From contig JAYMSP010003263.1 in assembly GCA_036897095.1 (NCBI GenBank), positions 1-20,447 on the forward strand: 20,447 nt of DNA, read 5' to 3'. The position numbers were made by a program, and so were the translations under genes. The notes under the pieces are model-generated. The model saw only the letters and a program-made list of their open reading frames with translations. It was not told where the DNA came from and did no database searches. Below are positions 11,836-19,299 of the stretch, piece by piece. This DNA is from Plantago elongata. Its lineage: Eukaryota > Streptophyta > Magnoliopsida > Lamiales > Plantaginaceae. Every line of letters begins with the position of its first letter. The first letter of the stretch is position 1.

Positions 11836-12383
11836 TGTTAAAATTTGAAGAAATTCAACAAGAAATAAAACAGAGTGAATAAAAAGTTGATATTTTTAAT
11901 ATTACAGAAGAAAAGATTATAAGAACCCTAGCTATCTATTTATAGCTAGAAGAGTGAAGTAAAAGAGTAGAAAGACCGAAATTGAATAACTGAATTACAT
12001 AAGATAACAAAGCTTAATTTAGACGATGCAGAGGTATGTAAATTGTGCTAGTCCTTGTAGTCGATCCATCCGTATTTGATCAAAGGGCTGAGAAGTGTCC
12101 TTGACGATATTATGATTCTTGTTCTCTTCTGTTTCTGTGGAGAAGACAGATTGGGAGCCCTTCAAAGTTGTCAATTCGTTCGACAACTTAACTCCTTATT
12201 GGTTACTCTTGTTTTGCGTTTTTCACTGCTGCCCTTACTCTTTTCATTTTTTGCTGATAGAGTCCTTAATATGTTCGCGCCTTCATTTACCTCCTTAATA
12301 CTTGTAAATGATTTGCAATTAAGACTTGACAAATTATATTTATCAATCCTCTATTTTATCTTTTTACTCCTAAATTTTCAATA
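11836..12383 (-). repeat. 3' LTR of the copia element
   Basis: This is the left copy on the plus strand and the 3' LTR in element orientation. A TATA box, TATAAATA (complement of 11937-11944), sits inside a perfect 8-bp inverted repeat CTAGCTAT/ATAGCTAG (11928-11949). It contains about 50 bp (near 12230-12280) absent from the other LTR and lacks the SINE found there. A 105-codon plus-strand frame at 12076-12393 lies antisense within the LTR and is not a gene. Confidence 0.8.
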
Positions 12384-12397
12384 TTCCCCCTGAAAAG
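12384..12397 (-). other. Polypurine tract of the copia element
   Basis: The minus strand reads CTTTTCAGGGGGAA directly before the LTR start. A G-rich purine run abutting the 3' LTR is the plus-strand primer expected of LTR retrotransposons. No comparable run borders the other LTR, as expected. Confidence 0.7.
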
Positions 12398-12657
12398 ACA
12401 CATACGAATTTTGAATGTTAATCTTGATCATACATTTGACAAGATTTGCTGATGTTGCAGCTTTAGTAAAAGTGCCTGCTAATTAATTCCATTTATGTTA
12501 ATCTTGATCATACATTTGACAAGATTTGCTGATGTTGCAGCTTTAGTAAAAATGCCTGCTAATTAATCCATTATATTAATGTACTCAATCTCAATCTTTT
12601 TCTTCATGACTTTATCTATATAAAATGATTATAACCTCCAATGTGTTTTGTTCTTTC
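12398..12657 (-). pseudogene. RNase H C-terminal remnant of copia pol
   Basis: The minus strand encodes, in pieces, the end of a copia-type RNase H domain: ERTKHIGGYNHFI (complement of about 12619-12657), then after a frameshift DKVMKKKIEIEYIN, then FTKAATSANLVK. These correspond in order to the family's conserved KHI-x-YHFIRD and ADIFTK segments at the end of pol. The reading is broken by stops, at least one frameshift and an 80-bp tandem duplication that repeats the FTK part out of frame. Position just inside the 3' LTR matches copia gene order. The fragment is not functional. Confidence 0.7.
12415..12567. repeat. 80-bp tandem duplication, two copies
   Basis: Copies at about 12415-12487 and 12495-12567 repeat at an 80-base offset and differ by one substitution (AGTGCC/AATGCC) and one base of indel. 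The unit covers the FTKAATSANLVK part of the RNase H remnant. Since 80 is not a multiple of 3, the second copy shifts frame. Confidence 0.9.
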
Positions 12658-12659
12658 GA

Positions 12660-14750
12660 GAAGGCATTCCATTTCCTCTATTCTCATAATTTAGGAACCA
12701 GAGAAACATGATAATTCCGAGAACCAATAAATCAATTCATTCTAAACAAAGGAAATCGGAAGGAATTTCCCAAATCTCAAAATTCGGAAGGAATATTTTT
12801 TATAAGTCTGCAGGGAAAGTTCACTTACTGAATGGGGTGAACTAGGTGAATGTAAAAAATTTGACTCTAGCCAAATGAAATAGGCAAGAGATGCCTCTTC
12901 ACTTAATATGCAAACTATTAATTAAGTTGCGTATACAAGAATTATCTCATAATCTAAATGCGAGAAATATACTCAGAGATTTCTTCAATTCAGTTGATGA
13001 TGCACAATTAAATGATGGTATTTGCTGCATTCATAAGGTGACAATTTTTTATATGATTCCCCCACAAACAAAAGGTCTCACCTTTATTTTATTTTAATTA
13101 AGGATAAATTTACTGGTAATTTAGTTTGATTGCAAGGTCAATTTAAGGCGTATATATAATGATAGAATTTCATCATGTCTAACAGTTCTCCATACTCATG
13201 GGCTCATTTCATCTCGTTGGAAGAGACCCATTATAAATTAATAATTAATATGAATTGAGATGTTGACGTCGAAATTCGATCCATGAACCTTCTAAATTCT
13301 CTCCCTTTTAACGTTAAAATGTTGAGTTTCTTCCTCATCATGCATATATCTAGGAAAACTAGAGACAATTTAGTTTAGTTTCAAACAAAGGCACTTTTCT
13401 GGCTTAGTTATGTGTTGTCCTTACTATTTTGTTTCGGAGCGCTTTCGCTTTTCACCAATTCTTATTATTACAGTTGGTCCAAATGGAGTTTTCCGCTAAC
13501 TATCACATGATTTTTAGGCCACTGCGGAATTAACATATGAAGCTGCATTTTGCAGTTTTATCAACTTATATTCCATGATTTGAATCCAACTGATCATTTT
13601 GACTTTCAACAATACTTTGTTGTCCAATCTTCAGAAGCTCATTAAAATCAAGTTGCGTAGCATCTCCCACCAGCTCAATAATATAACGAACTATAATAAC
13701 TTTATCATGTTTTTTTGAAGGATCGGATCATGGTCTATGTAATAAACTTTTAATTTTCATGTAAGTAGAAGGAAGTTAGAAGGAAGTTTCATGACATGAA
13801 GATACACAAAATGAAACATGATTCTCTTTTATACAAGTAAGGTATGTGCATTTCAAATCATGCAATTTGACATTTTATTGAAGGCTCTCTCAAGTCTCAA
13901 TATCCAATTTGCAAACTGCAATTATTTATTATTATTATTATTATTTTTTTAATATTCTAAACTTTGCCGAACAAATCACGGGATAATATCGTGATTGAAA
14001 TGTGCAAGATTATGATGACTAACCGAATCCGCTTCAAACTTTTAATATTCGAACTCTACCATGAATCATATAATTACTTTGTGATGTGAAAAAGTACGAA
14101 CATAGATCCCGAACGGTCGTGTAAGTTGAGGTTCTTTCTTGACCTTGGATTTTATGTAATTGTATGCATGTATTTATAATTTGTCTTCTTCAAAAGACTT
14201 GTTGTATTATCCTTCCATGTCATAAATTGGAGGCTTAAACGTATTAATTGTTACTTTCCTCATTTTGTCTGGGAAATTTACAACAACAGAAGCTAATTTA
14301 GTTAATAGTAGCTCCTTAGTAGTTGCTTGAAGCATCGTGTAGTGCTAAAATTTCGGCAAAGTTCATATTTACAACTAGCAAGGCTTTGCAATTCCATAAC
14401 ATGAATAGGATTTCAGCATGATTGCATGAACATCAATATTCAGATATTGTTTACCAGAGTACTATAATCATCCAACAGTTTCAATAGGTCAGTTTAACCA
14501 ATACCAACCAATACCAAGAGGCTCCAATATTTCAATAAATCTCCCCCTTCTGCAATTTTACTTTTCAATTTAAAATTTGCAGAATGTTTAAACAACTAGT
14601 TTTGATTTGGGGAAGTGCAAATTAATAATCTCAGCTTAAAAGTAAGCATACTATAATTGTTCTCTATGGCGCAGCATGCAAAACATATCAATCAGGGTTT
14701 TTTTTTTAAATTATCACACGGACTAAAAATGGAATAAACCACAATATGAC
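12660..14750 (-). other. Decayed interior of the copia element
   Basis: Little can be assigned in these 2 kb. At about 13580-13730 the minus strand is open for about 50 codons with KVIIV followed by an acidic stretch. This could be the integrase-to-reverse-transcriptase linker of copia pol, but that is a weak call. A 68-codon plus-strand frame at 12891-13097 is unassigned. A purine-rich GCAGAAGGGGGAGA (complement of 14544-14557) resembles another polypurine tract, possibly marking a further nested LTR remnant running leftwards. An (ATT)n microsatellite lies at 13921-13944. Confidence 0.35.
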
Positions 14751-14756
14751 AGCCCG

Positions 14757-14896
14757 AATTCTTTGATTATAACTATGCTCGCTATTTCTAGCAGTCTAAC
14801 ACCAAATACTGTAAAGTATGTAAAATTAATAATTGGTAACATTATTACTCTCTCCGTCCTCCTAGAAGTAGCGAGCATAGTTAAAATCAAAGAATT
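14757..14896. repeat. 35-bp inverted repeat pair with a Stowaway-like end in the loop
   Basis: Arms 14757-14791 and 14862-14896 are inverted copies identical at 33 of 35 positions around a 70-base spacer. The spacer's right side holds TACTCTCTCCGTCC (14846-14859), which resembles the tip of a Stowaway MITE. That places the tip inside the arms instead of at the outer edge. It may be a fold-back element, or the facing ends of two Stowaway copies in tandem. A 90-codon plus-strand frame beginning at 14763 crosses it and is not a gene. Confidence 0.65.
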
Positions 14897-14992
14897 TATT
14901 TATGGAAATAACTCCAAAATACAAATCATTTTCAACAACACATTATTTGGTTCGCATGTACTTTTCTTCTCAAACTTATTCTTAACCACATA

Positions 14993-15231
14993 CTCCCCCC
15001 ATCCCGATTTGAAAGTCTCGAGGGACCGGACATAAGTTTTAATAAAAAAGTGATAAAGTAGAAAAGAAGGTAATAAATTATGAATTTGATTAGATAAAGT
15101 AGGAGAAATAGTGAATAAAGTATAAGATATATTGTATAAAGTAGGAGACAGATTTTCTATTTAAGGAAGCGGGGCTTTCAAACCGGAACAGACCAAAATG
15201 GAAAGCGAAACTTTCAAACCGGAACGGAGAG
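14993..15231. mobile_element. Stowaway-type MITE with TA target duplication
   Basis: The ends CTCCCCCCATCCCGATTTG (from 14993) and, inverted, CTCTCCGTTCCGGTTTG (to 15231) form terminal inverted repeats of about 26 bp sharing the run TTTGAAAGT. Both are flanked by TA (14991-14992 and 15232-15233), the target of Tc1/mariner-derived Stowaway elements. The interior is AT-rich and noncoding, with repeated GATAAAGTAGGAGA-type motifs. The last 60 bases hold a second copy of TTTCAAACCGGAAC. It sits inside the older copia element. Confidence 0.85.
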
Positions 15232-15235
15232 TACT

Positions 15236-15404
15236 ACATATTTTTCTTAAAAATCGTACATTTGAGATATGTTTTATTTAAGATATATTTTATTTCTTGT
15301 ATCTCATCTCAAAATAAATAGTATACAACTGTAACTATGTAGAGATTCTGAAATCCAAAGTATTGTCCAGTGACTTGTTTCTTTTTCTTATTTCTCCCTC
15401 AGTC
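15236..15404. other. Short spacer inside the copia element
   Basis: AT-rich sequence between the MITE and the plus-strand copia fragment. It has GATATGTTTTATTTA/GATATATTTTATTTC repeats near 15265-15295 and nothing else assignable. Confidence 0.4.
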
Positions 15405-16148
15405 TGAGTTTTTCTATGTTTTGGAGACTTCCGTTTGTGCACAATAAGACTTATTCATTGGAATAAGTAAAGAACCTAAATGATTTATTAACGACTTATG
15501 TTTATAAATCAAATTGCTGCATTTATTTTATGCTCTTTTAAAGAAGATTTGTCTATATGATATTGGAAGGGACGGCTAATTATATTAGCTTCACCGCCAC
15601 TGTTCGTGCGTGGGTATTCTTTGGATGAGTGGGAGTGTTTTGAATCTGACATAGAAATGAACATGTTGGCCATATGTTATTGACCGAGTATTGATAAGTT
15701 TATATTAGACCAAGTGGGAGAATGTTAGCTATATTCTATTAATGTGGTCTTAATATTCACTTATTATTTAGATAAATATTTAGTCTTTTATTTCTGATGG
15801 GATTCTCTATATAAACTTAAGAAACCTATTAGGATTCGACTTTGATGGTAAGAAGAATCCTAATACTTATCTAACTCTTTTGGTTTAGGTTCTGGTCTAG
15901 CCAATATATATGTGCCTTCGTAAACCATTATGCATCATACAAAAATTGGCATAGACTCAGATTCTCTATTCCATACACAACCATTCACGTTTTACAGACA
16001 GAGGCAGTAAGATAGTAAATCAGGATACTCGCAGGAGCTAAGCTTTTAACGTTGCAGACCTTGAATCATGTCAGGAGGTAAGTTCTTGGATTTAATTTTT
16101 CTAATACAAGGTACACATTTAATGATAATATTCTCTCTGAATCCAACA
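15405..16148 (+). mobile_element. Nested copia 3' end with probable LTR
   Basis: A purine-rich CAAGTGGGAGAA (15711-15722) directly precedes TGTTAGC (15723), the usual layout of polypurine tract plus 3' LTR in plant copia elements. The LTR candidate contains a TATA box CTATATAAAC (15807-15816). It may end at ATCCAACA (16141-16148), giving about 426 bp with TGTTAG/CCAACA ends. A GAG|GTAAGT splice-donor-like site lies at about 16075-16084, just after ATGTCAG. The stretch at 15405-15710 would be 3' untranslated sequence. The right boundary and target duplication are not certain. It is opposite in strand to the surrounding element, so it is a separate insertion. Confidence 0.45.
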
Positions 16149-16180
16149 TACTAAGTGAAAATATTAGCTAGGATCAAACA

Positions 16181-16194
16181 AGCCTCTAGTGCCA
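16181..16194 (-). other. Primer-binding-like site of the copia element
   Basis: The minus strand reads TGGCACTAGAGGCT immediately after the LTR end TTTTAACA. It resembles the TGGTATCAGAGC site that pairs with initiator tRNA-Met, with several transition differences. Position, more than sequence, supports the call. Confidence 0.5.
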
Positions 16195-16913
16195 TGTTAA
16201 AATTTGAAGGAATTCAACAAGAAACAAAACAGAGAAAAAAGAAAAGTTGTTATCTTTAATCATGCAGAAGAAAGAGTTTTTTTTATTAATTAACATAAAA
16301 TATGTCATTACAATTACAATTGTTGAACAAGACGAATTTATCAATCGATTCTAGATGTAAATCACCACCAATCTCTATTCAGGGAATATAATCACCCATT
16401 TAGAGAAATCGAACCCGTAACCTCATGGTTACGGGTGTCTCAGCTTGCAGAAGAAAGAGTTGTTACGACTTACAAGGTGCGTAAGATTACAAGAACCCTA
16501 GCTATCTATTTATAGCTAGAAGGGTGAAGTAAAAGAGCAGAAAGAAGGAAATTGAAGAACTGAATTACGGAAAAGAACAAAGCTTAATTAAGACGATGCA
16601 GAGATCTGTAAATCGTGCTCGTCCTTATAATTGATCCGTCCGTTGATTTTGATCAAATGGATGAGAAGTGATCCTTGACTGTACTATGATTTAGAGAAGT
16701 TTTGTTCTCCTTTCTTTCTGTAAAGAACACAGATTTGGAGCCCTTCAAAGTTGTCAATCCGTTTACAATTTAACTCCTGATTGGTTACTCTTGTTCTTGC
16801 ATTTTTCACGCCTTCATTTACCTCCTTAATACTTTCAAATGATTTGCAATTAAGACTTGACAAATTATATTTATCAGTCCTTGTTTTATTTTTATACTCC
16901 TAAATTTCCAATA
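16195..16913 (-). repeat. 5' LTR of the copia element, interrupted by a SINE
   Basis: This is the right copy on the plus strand. It matches 11836-12383 over its length, including the TATA palindrome (TATAAATA, complement of 16507-16514). It differs by the SINE insertion, about 25 extra bases near 16462-16486, and a 50-base gap relative to the other copy near 16810. Confidence 0.8.
16279..16445 (-). mobile_element. SINE inside the LTR, with 16-bp target duplication
   Basis: The insert is flanked by perfect copies of TGCAGAAGAAAGAGTT (16263-16278 and 16446-16461). It ends in an oligo-A tail on the minus strand (T8 at 16277-16284). Its head carries a box B-like GTTCGATTTC (complement of 16405-16414) next to a perfect hairpin CCCGTAACC-TCAT-GGTTACGGG (16414-16435). 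Box A is not recognisable, so the head is 5'-truncated or diverged. The body (AAATGGGTGATTATATTCCC, then GATAAATTCGTC, AATTGTAATG) relates it to the SINE at 2000-2178. The other LTR has the uninterrupted target, which confirms insertion after LTR duplication. Tail and long duplication indicate LINE-type target-primed insertion. Confidence 0.88.
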
Positions 16914-17060
16914 AATTAGATTAAATAATAGTAATTTGGTTTTGTGCAAATATATTTAAATACACAAATAATATTGCCAACTAATGAGTAATGATAACTT
17001 TAGTGTTTTTTATGAGAAGTTGAGAACTCATAATATCGATATCTTTTCAATGTAAATTTA
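16914..17060. other. AT-rich spacer
   Basis: Flanking DNA to the right of the copia element. Nothing assignable. Confidence 0.5.
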
Positions 17061-17063
17061 ATA

Positions 17064-17201
17064 CTTCATCTGTTCCAAGTTGAATAAGAGTTATATAGTT
17101 TTGAAATCCATTGTCATAAATCCTGATACAAAGAGAGAAAAAATGAAACTGTGCAAAAGTTGGTTAATTCGAATTTATTCGTTCTAAGCACGAACTCGGA
17201 G
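17064..17201. mobile_element. Degenerate Stowaway-like MITE
   Basis: The left end CTTCATCTGTTCC and the complement of the right end, CTCCGAGTTCGTGCTTAGAA, are imperfect inverted repeats with GAATAA further in on both sides. TA dinucleotides flank both (17062-17063 and 17202-17203). It is about 138 bp and noncoding. The layout fits Stowaway, but the sequence is more decayed than the copy at 14993. Confidence 0.45.
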
Positions 17202-17482
17202 TATTATAGTGGACTTCATAACGTTAATCCATTATGTTGTAACCTCTGTCAGCCAAATGTTCTTAACATCAAGCCCAGAGCCCCTTTAATCCCCACTAGT
17301 GAGTGACTAGTGACCACTAAGAAAATAGAAGTATCTGCTGGTATTGGTTAATTCATTTGCTGGAACTTTGTAATAGTACGAGCTATGAATCATTATATAT
17401 CGTACATTATTACTCTACAAAATTTAGGAAAAGTGTAGTTTTTCGTTAAATATAAAAATTCCACTTTTTTTTTTTATTTAAA
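17202..17482. other. Spacer with a small perfect hairpin
   Basis: CACTAGT-GAGTG-ACTAGTG (17294-17312) is a perfect 7-bp stem followed by ACCACTAAG. Otherwise no feature is seen. Confidence 0.45.
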
Positions 17483-17694
17483 GTATGCGAATTTTTATTC
17501 AGTACATGTAGGTTTTTACGTATTGTATGTTAGTTTTATTTAGGATATGTGAATTTTTATTTTACATGTGAATTTTTGCGTAATGTCAGTGAGTTTTTAT
17601 TTAGAGTGTATGAGTTTTTACGTTATCTGTGAATTTTTATTTAAGGTCTGTGAATTTTTACGTGGTCGGTTTATTTAGGGTCTGTAGATTTTAA
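17483..17694. repeat. Degenerate minisatellite, ~20-nt units in dimers
   Basis: About ten units of the form GTGAATTTTTATT or GTGAATTTTTACG follow each other. Endings in TATT and TACG mostly alternate, giving a higher-order unit of roughly 38-40 bases. Copies have diverged by several substitutions and small indels. No coding potential. Confidence 0.75.
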
Positions 17695-17833
17695 GAGTGA
17701 GTTTCATAAGAAACAACCCTTAGATAGATACATAAAAATATAAATTTCTAATATTACAAACTAACCCCAAACAAAAATAAGCTATTAACAGCCACCCAAC
17801 AAATGGTCAACAACTGAATATTCGTAAATGGAT

Positions 17834-18060
17834 CTATATATATACTGTTATAACTCGATTTTTAGCTTCATTACGCATCATCACGTCAAAAAACCCACAG
17901 CTCAAATTTTCTCTCTCTAAAAAAAGACTCTTCCAACCAAGGGCCAACAACTAGATAAGAAACAACCGATATCAACCTGTTTTTTCGATGAAAAACCGCC
18001 AATCTCTCTCCCAACCAAGGGCCAACAACATACATTGTCGAATTCAGCCAAAACATGCGA
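17834..18060 (+). promoter_or_regulatory. TATA plus CT-rich leader-like stretch with a duplicated 19-mer
   Basis: A TATA-like CTATATATATAC (17834-17845) is followed by CT-rich leader-type sequence. The 19-mer CCAACCAAGGGCCAACAAC occurs perfectly twice (17933-17951 and 18011-18029), each after a CTCTCTC-rich run. An ATG context appears near 18035, but the 64-codon frame there runs into the downstream repeat array and is unlike a real protein. It may be the promoter of a repeat-derived transcript or of an unrecognised transposon. Confidence 0.3.
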
Positions 18061-18103
18061 TCGAAATCGAAGGTTTTTCATGTTTTCATCGTTTTTTTAT
18101 GTT

Positions 18104-18501
18104 TTCATTGATGTTATTGTTGTTTATGTATTTAGAAGGTATAGTCATGCTTGCATAATTATTATAGAGTACTTTTATTCAAGATCTGATCTCGAATATC
18201 AACTCAAATATGAAAAAAAAATGGTATAAAACTTTTCTATGTTTATTCTGTTTATGCTATGTTTTCAAGAATATTCCTATGTTCTCAAGAATAATACCTA
18301 TGTTTTCACTCAAAACCTGACAGTTGTTTTGTGCTCTGTTTTTCTACACATTAGTTTGCATTTTGTTTTCTACTGTATTTTCTATGTTCTCACGCATATG
18401 TACTATGATCTCACATATATATCCTATGATCTCAGCAATATCTACTATGTTTGCTTTGAAGTTAGTCATTTTTGTTGATGTTTATGCATTCACATGGTGT
18501 A
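18104..18501. repeat. Long tandem repeat, copy 1 (~398 bp)
   Basis: The first copy of a large repeat runs from TTCATTGATG to CATGGTGTA. Within it, units of about 21 bases starting CTATG(T/A)TCTCA recur at about 18238-18460. The overlapping plus-strand frames of 60-80 codons here (18239-18478, 18324-18524) reflect this repetition and are not genes. Confidence 0.9.
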
Positions 18502-18530
18502 ATCGTACTTCAATAAAGTTTTAATGGTAA

Positions 18531-18934
18531 TTCATTGATGTTATTGTTGTTTATGCATTTAGAAGGTGTGGTCATGCTTGCATAAGGATTATATGGTGTT
18601 TTTATTTAAGATCTGACCTCAAATATCAAATCAAATATGGAAAAAAAAATGTATAACATGTTTTTATGTTTATTCTGTTTATGCTATGCTCTCAAGAATA
18701 TTACATATGTTCTCAAGAATAATACCTATGTTTACATTCAAACATGAAGGTCGTTTTATGCTCTGTTTTTCTACACATTATTTTGCATTATGTTTTCAAC
18801 TGTATTTTCTATGTTCTCACACATATGTACTATGATCTCACATATGTATATTATGATCTCAACAATATCTACTATGTTTGCTTTGAAGTTAATTCTCATC
18901 ATTTTTGTTGATGTTTATGCATTCACATGGTGTA
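18531..18934. repeat. Long tandem repeat, copy 2 (~404 bp)
   Basis: The second copy matches copy 1 along its whole length at an offset of 427-433 bases, with scattered substitutions and small indels. A 29-base spacer separates the copies. The internal roughly 21-base units are kept. Confidence 0.9.
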
Positions 18935-19185
18935 TTGAGTAAGTTATACGACAAGCAAGTTGATAGAAAGATAAAGTAAAGGGAGGCAAGAGCATTGATG
19001 AAGAAGAAAAATATTTAGTTAAATGCAACGAACAATGAACAAAGAGATGATGAACATGAAATTGATATTGTTTTCTTTTTGCATATGTATGAATAGTAGT
19101 ACAATATGTAATCGAATGATACATGTTCCATCTTGAATAAACTCTTGTTTTTTTTTTTGCGTTATTTTATATGTTGTGAGTAATT
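18935..19185. other. Spacer between repeat blocks
   Basis: Less repetitive AT-rich sequence ending in an AATAAA (19135-19140) and a T-run. If the block is transcribed to the right, this could be a poly(A) signal. No coding frame is supported. Confidence 0.4.
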
Positions 19186-19289
19186 TATGATATCAAACCA
19201 AACACTATAATCTCAAGTAAAAAAAAAACTACGATATCAAACCAAACACTATGATATCAACTAAAAAGACTATGATATCAAACCAAACA
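19186..19289. repeat. Short tandem repeats containing GATATC
   Basis: TATGATATCAAACCAAACA occurs at 19186-19204, 19230-19248 (one change) and 19271-19289, with a shortened copy at 19250. A TATAATCTCA variant between them links this set to the CTATGATCTCA units of the 400-bp repeats. The array stops just before the LTR-like sequence at 19300. Confidence 0.85.
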
Positions 19290-19299
19290 TTATGTTCTT

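Larger units (their letters stand above)
11836..16913 (-). mobile_element. Decayed copia-type LTR retrotransposon
   Basis: Two direct repeats of about 540 bp (11836-12383 and 16195-16913, the latter enlarged by a SINE) flank 3.8 kb. On the minus strand the ends read TATTG...TAACA; TATTGG is best explained as a mutated TGTTGG start. Next to the left repeat lies a purine-rich tract, CTTTTCAGGGGGAA (complement of 12384-12397). Next to the right repeat lies TGGCACTAGAGGC, which matches the usual plant initiator-tRNA-Met primer site at about 9 of 13 positions. Flanks AATTG (11831-11835) and AATTA (16914-16918) fit a 5-bp target duplication with one change. The interior keeps an RNase H end near the left LTR, which gives orientation and the copia assignment. 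Reverse transcriptase, protease and gag are not recognisable, so the copy cannot be autonomous. LTR divergence by eye is about one in ten. Confidence 0.8.

Noticed and set aside
12076-12393. 105-codon plus-strand frame
   Set aside because: It lies almost wholly within the 3' LTR of a minus-strand element, and the other LTR copy breaks the frame with indels.
17294-17321. Helitron 3' terminus (hairpin followed by CTAA)
   Set aside because: The stem is short, the terminal CTRR is followed by G, not T, and no matching 5' TC end was found.
18035-18524. Plus-strand frames of 64-79 codons in the repeat block
   Set aside because: They follow the tandem repeat, and the second repeat copy does not keep the frames.
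18104-19289. CRISPR-like array
   Set aside because: Repeats are degenerate, spacers are not unique or even in length, no cas genes exist, and the genome is eukaryotic.
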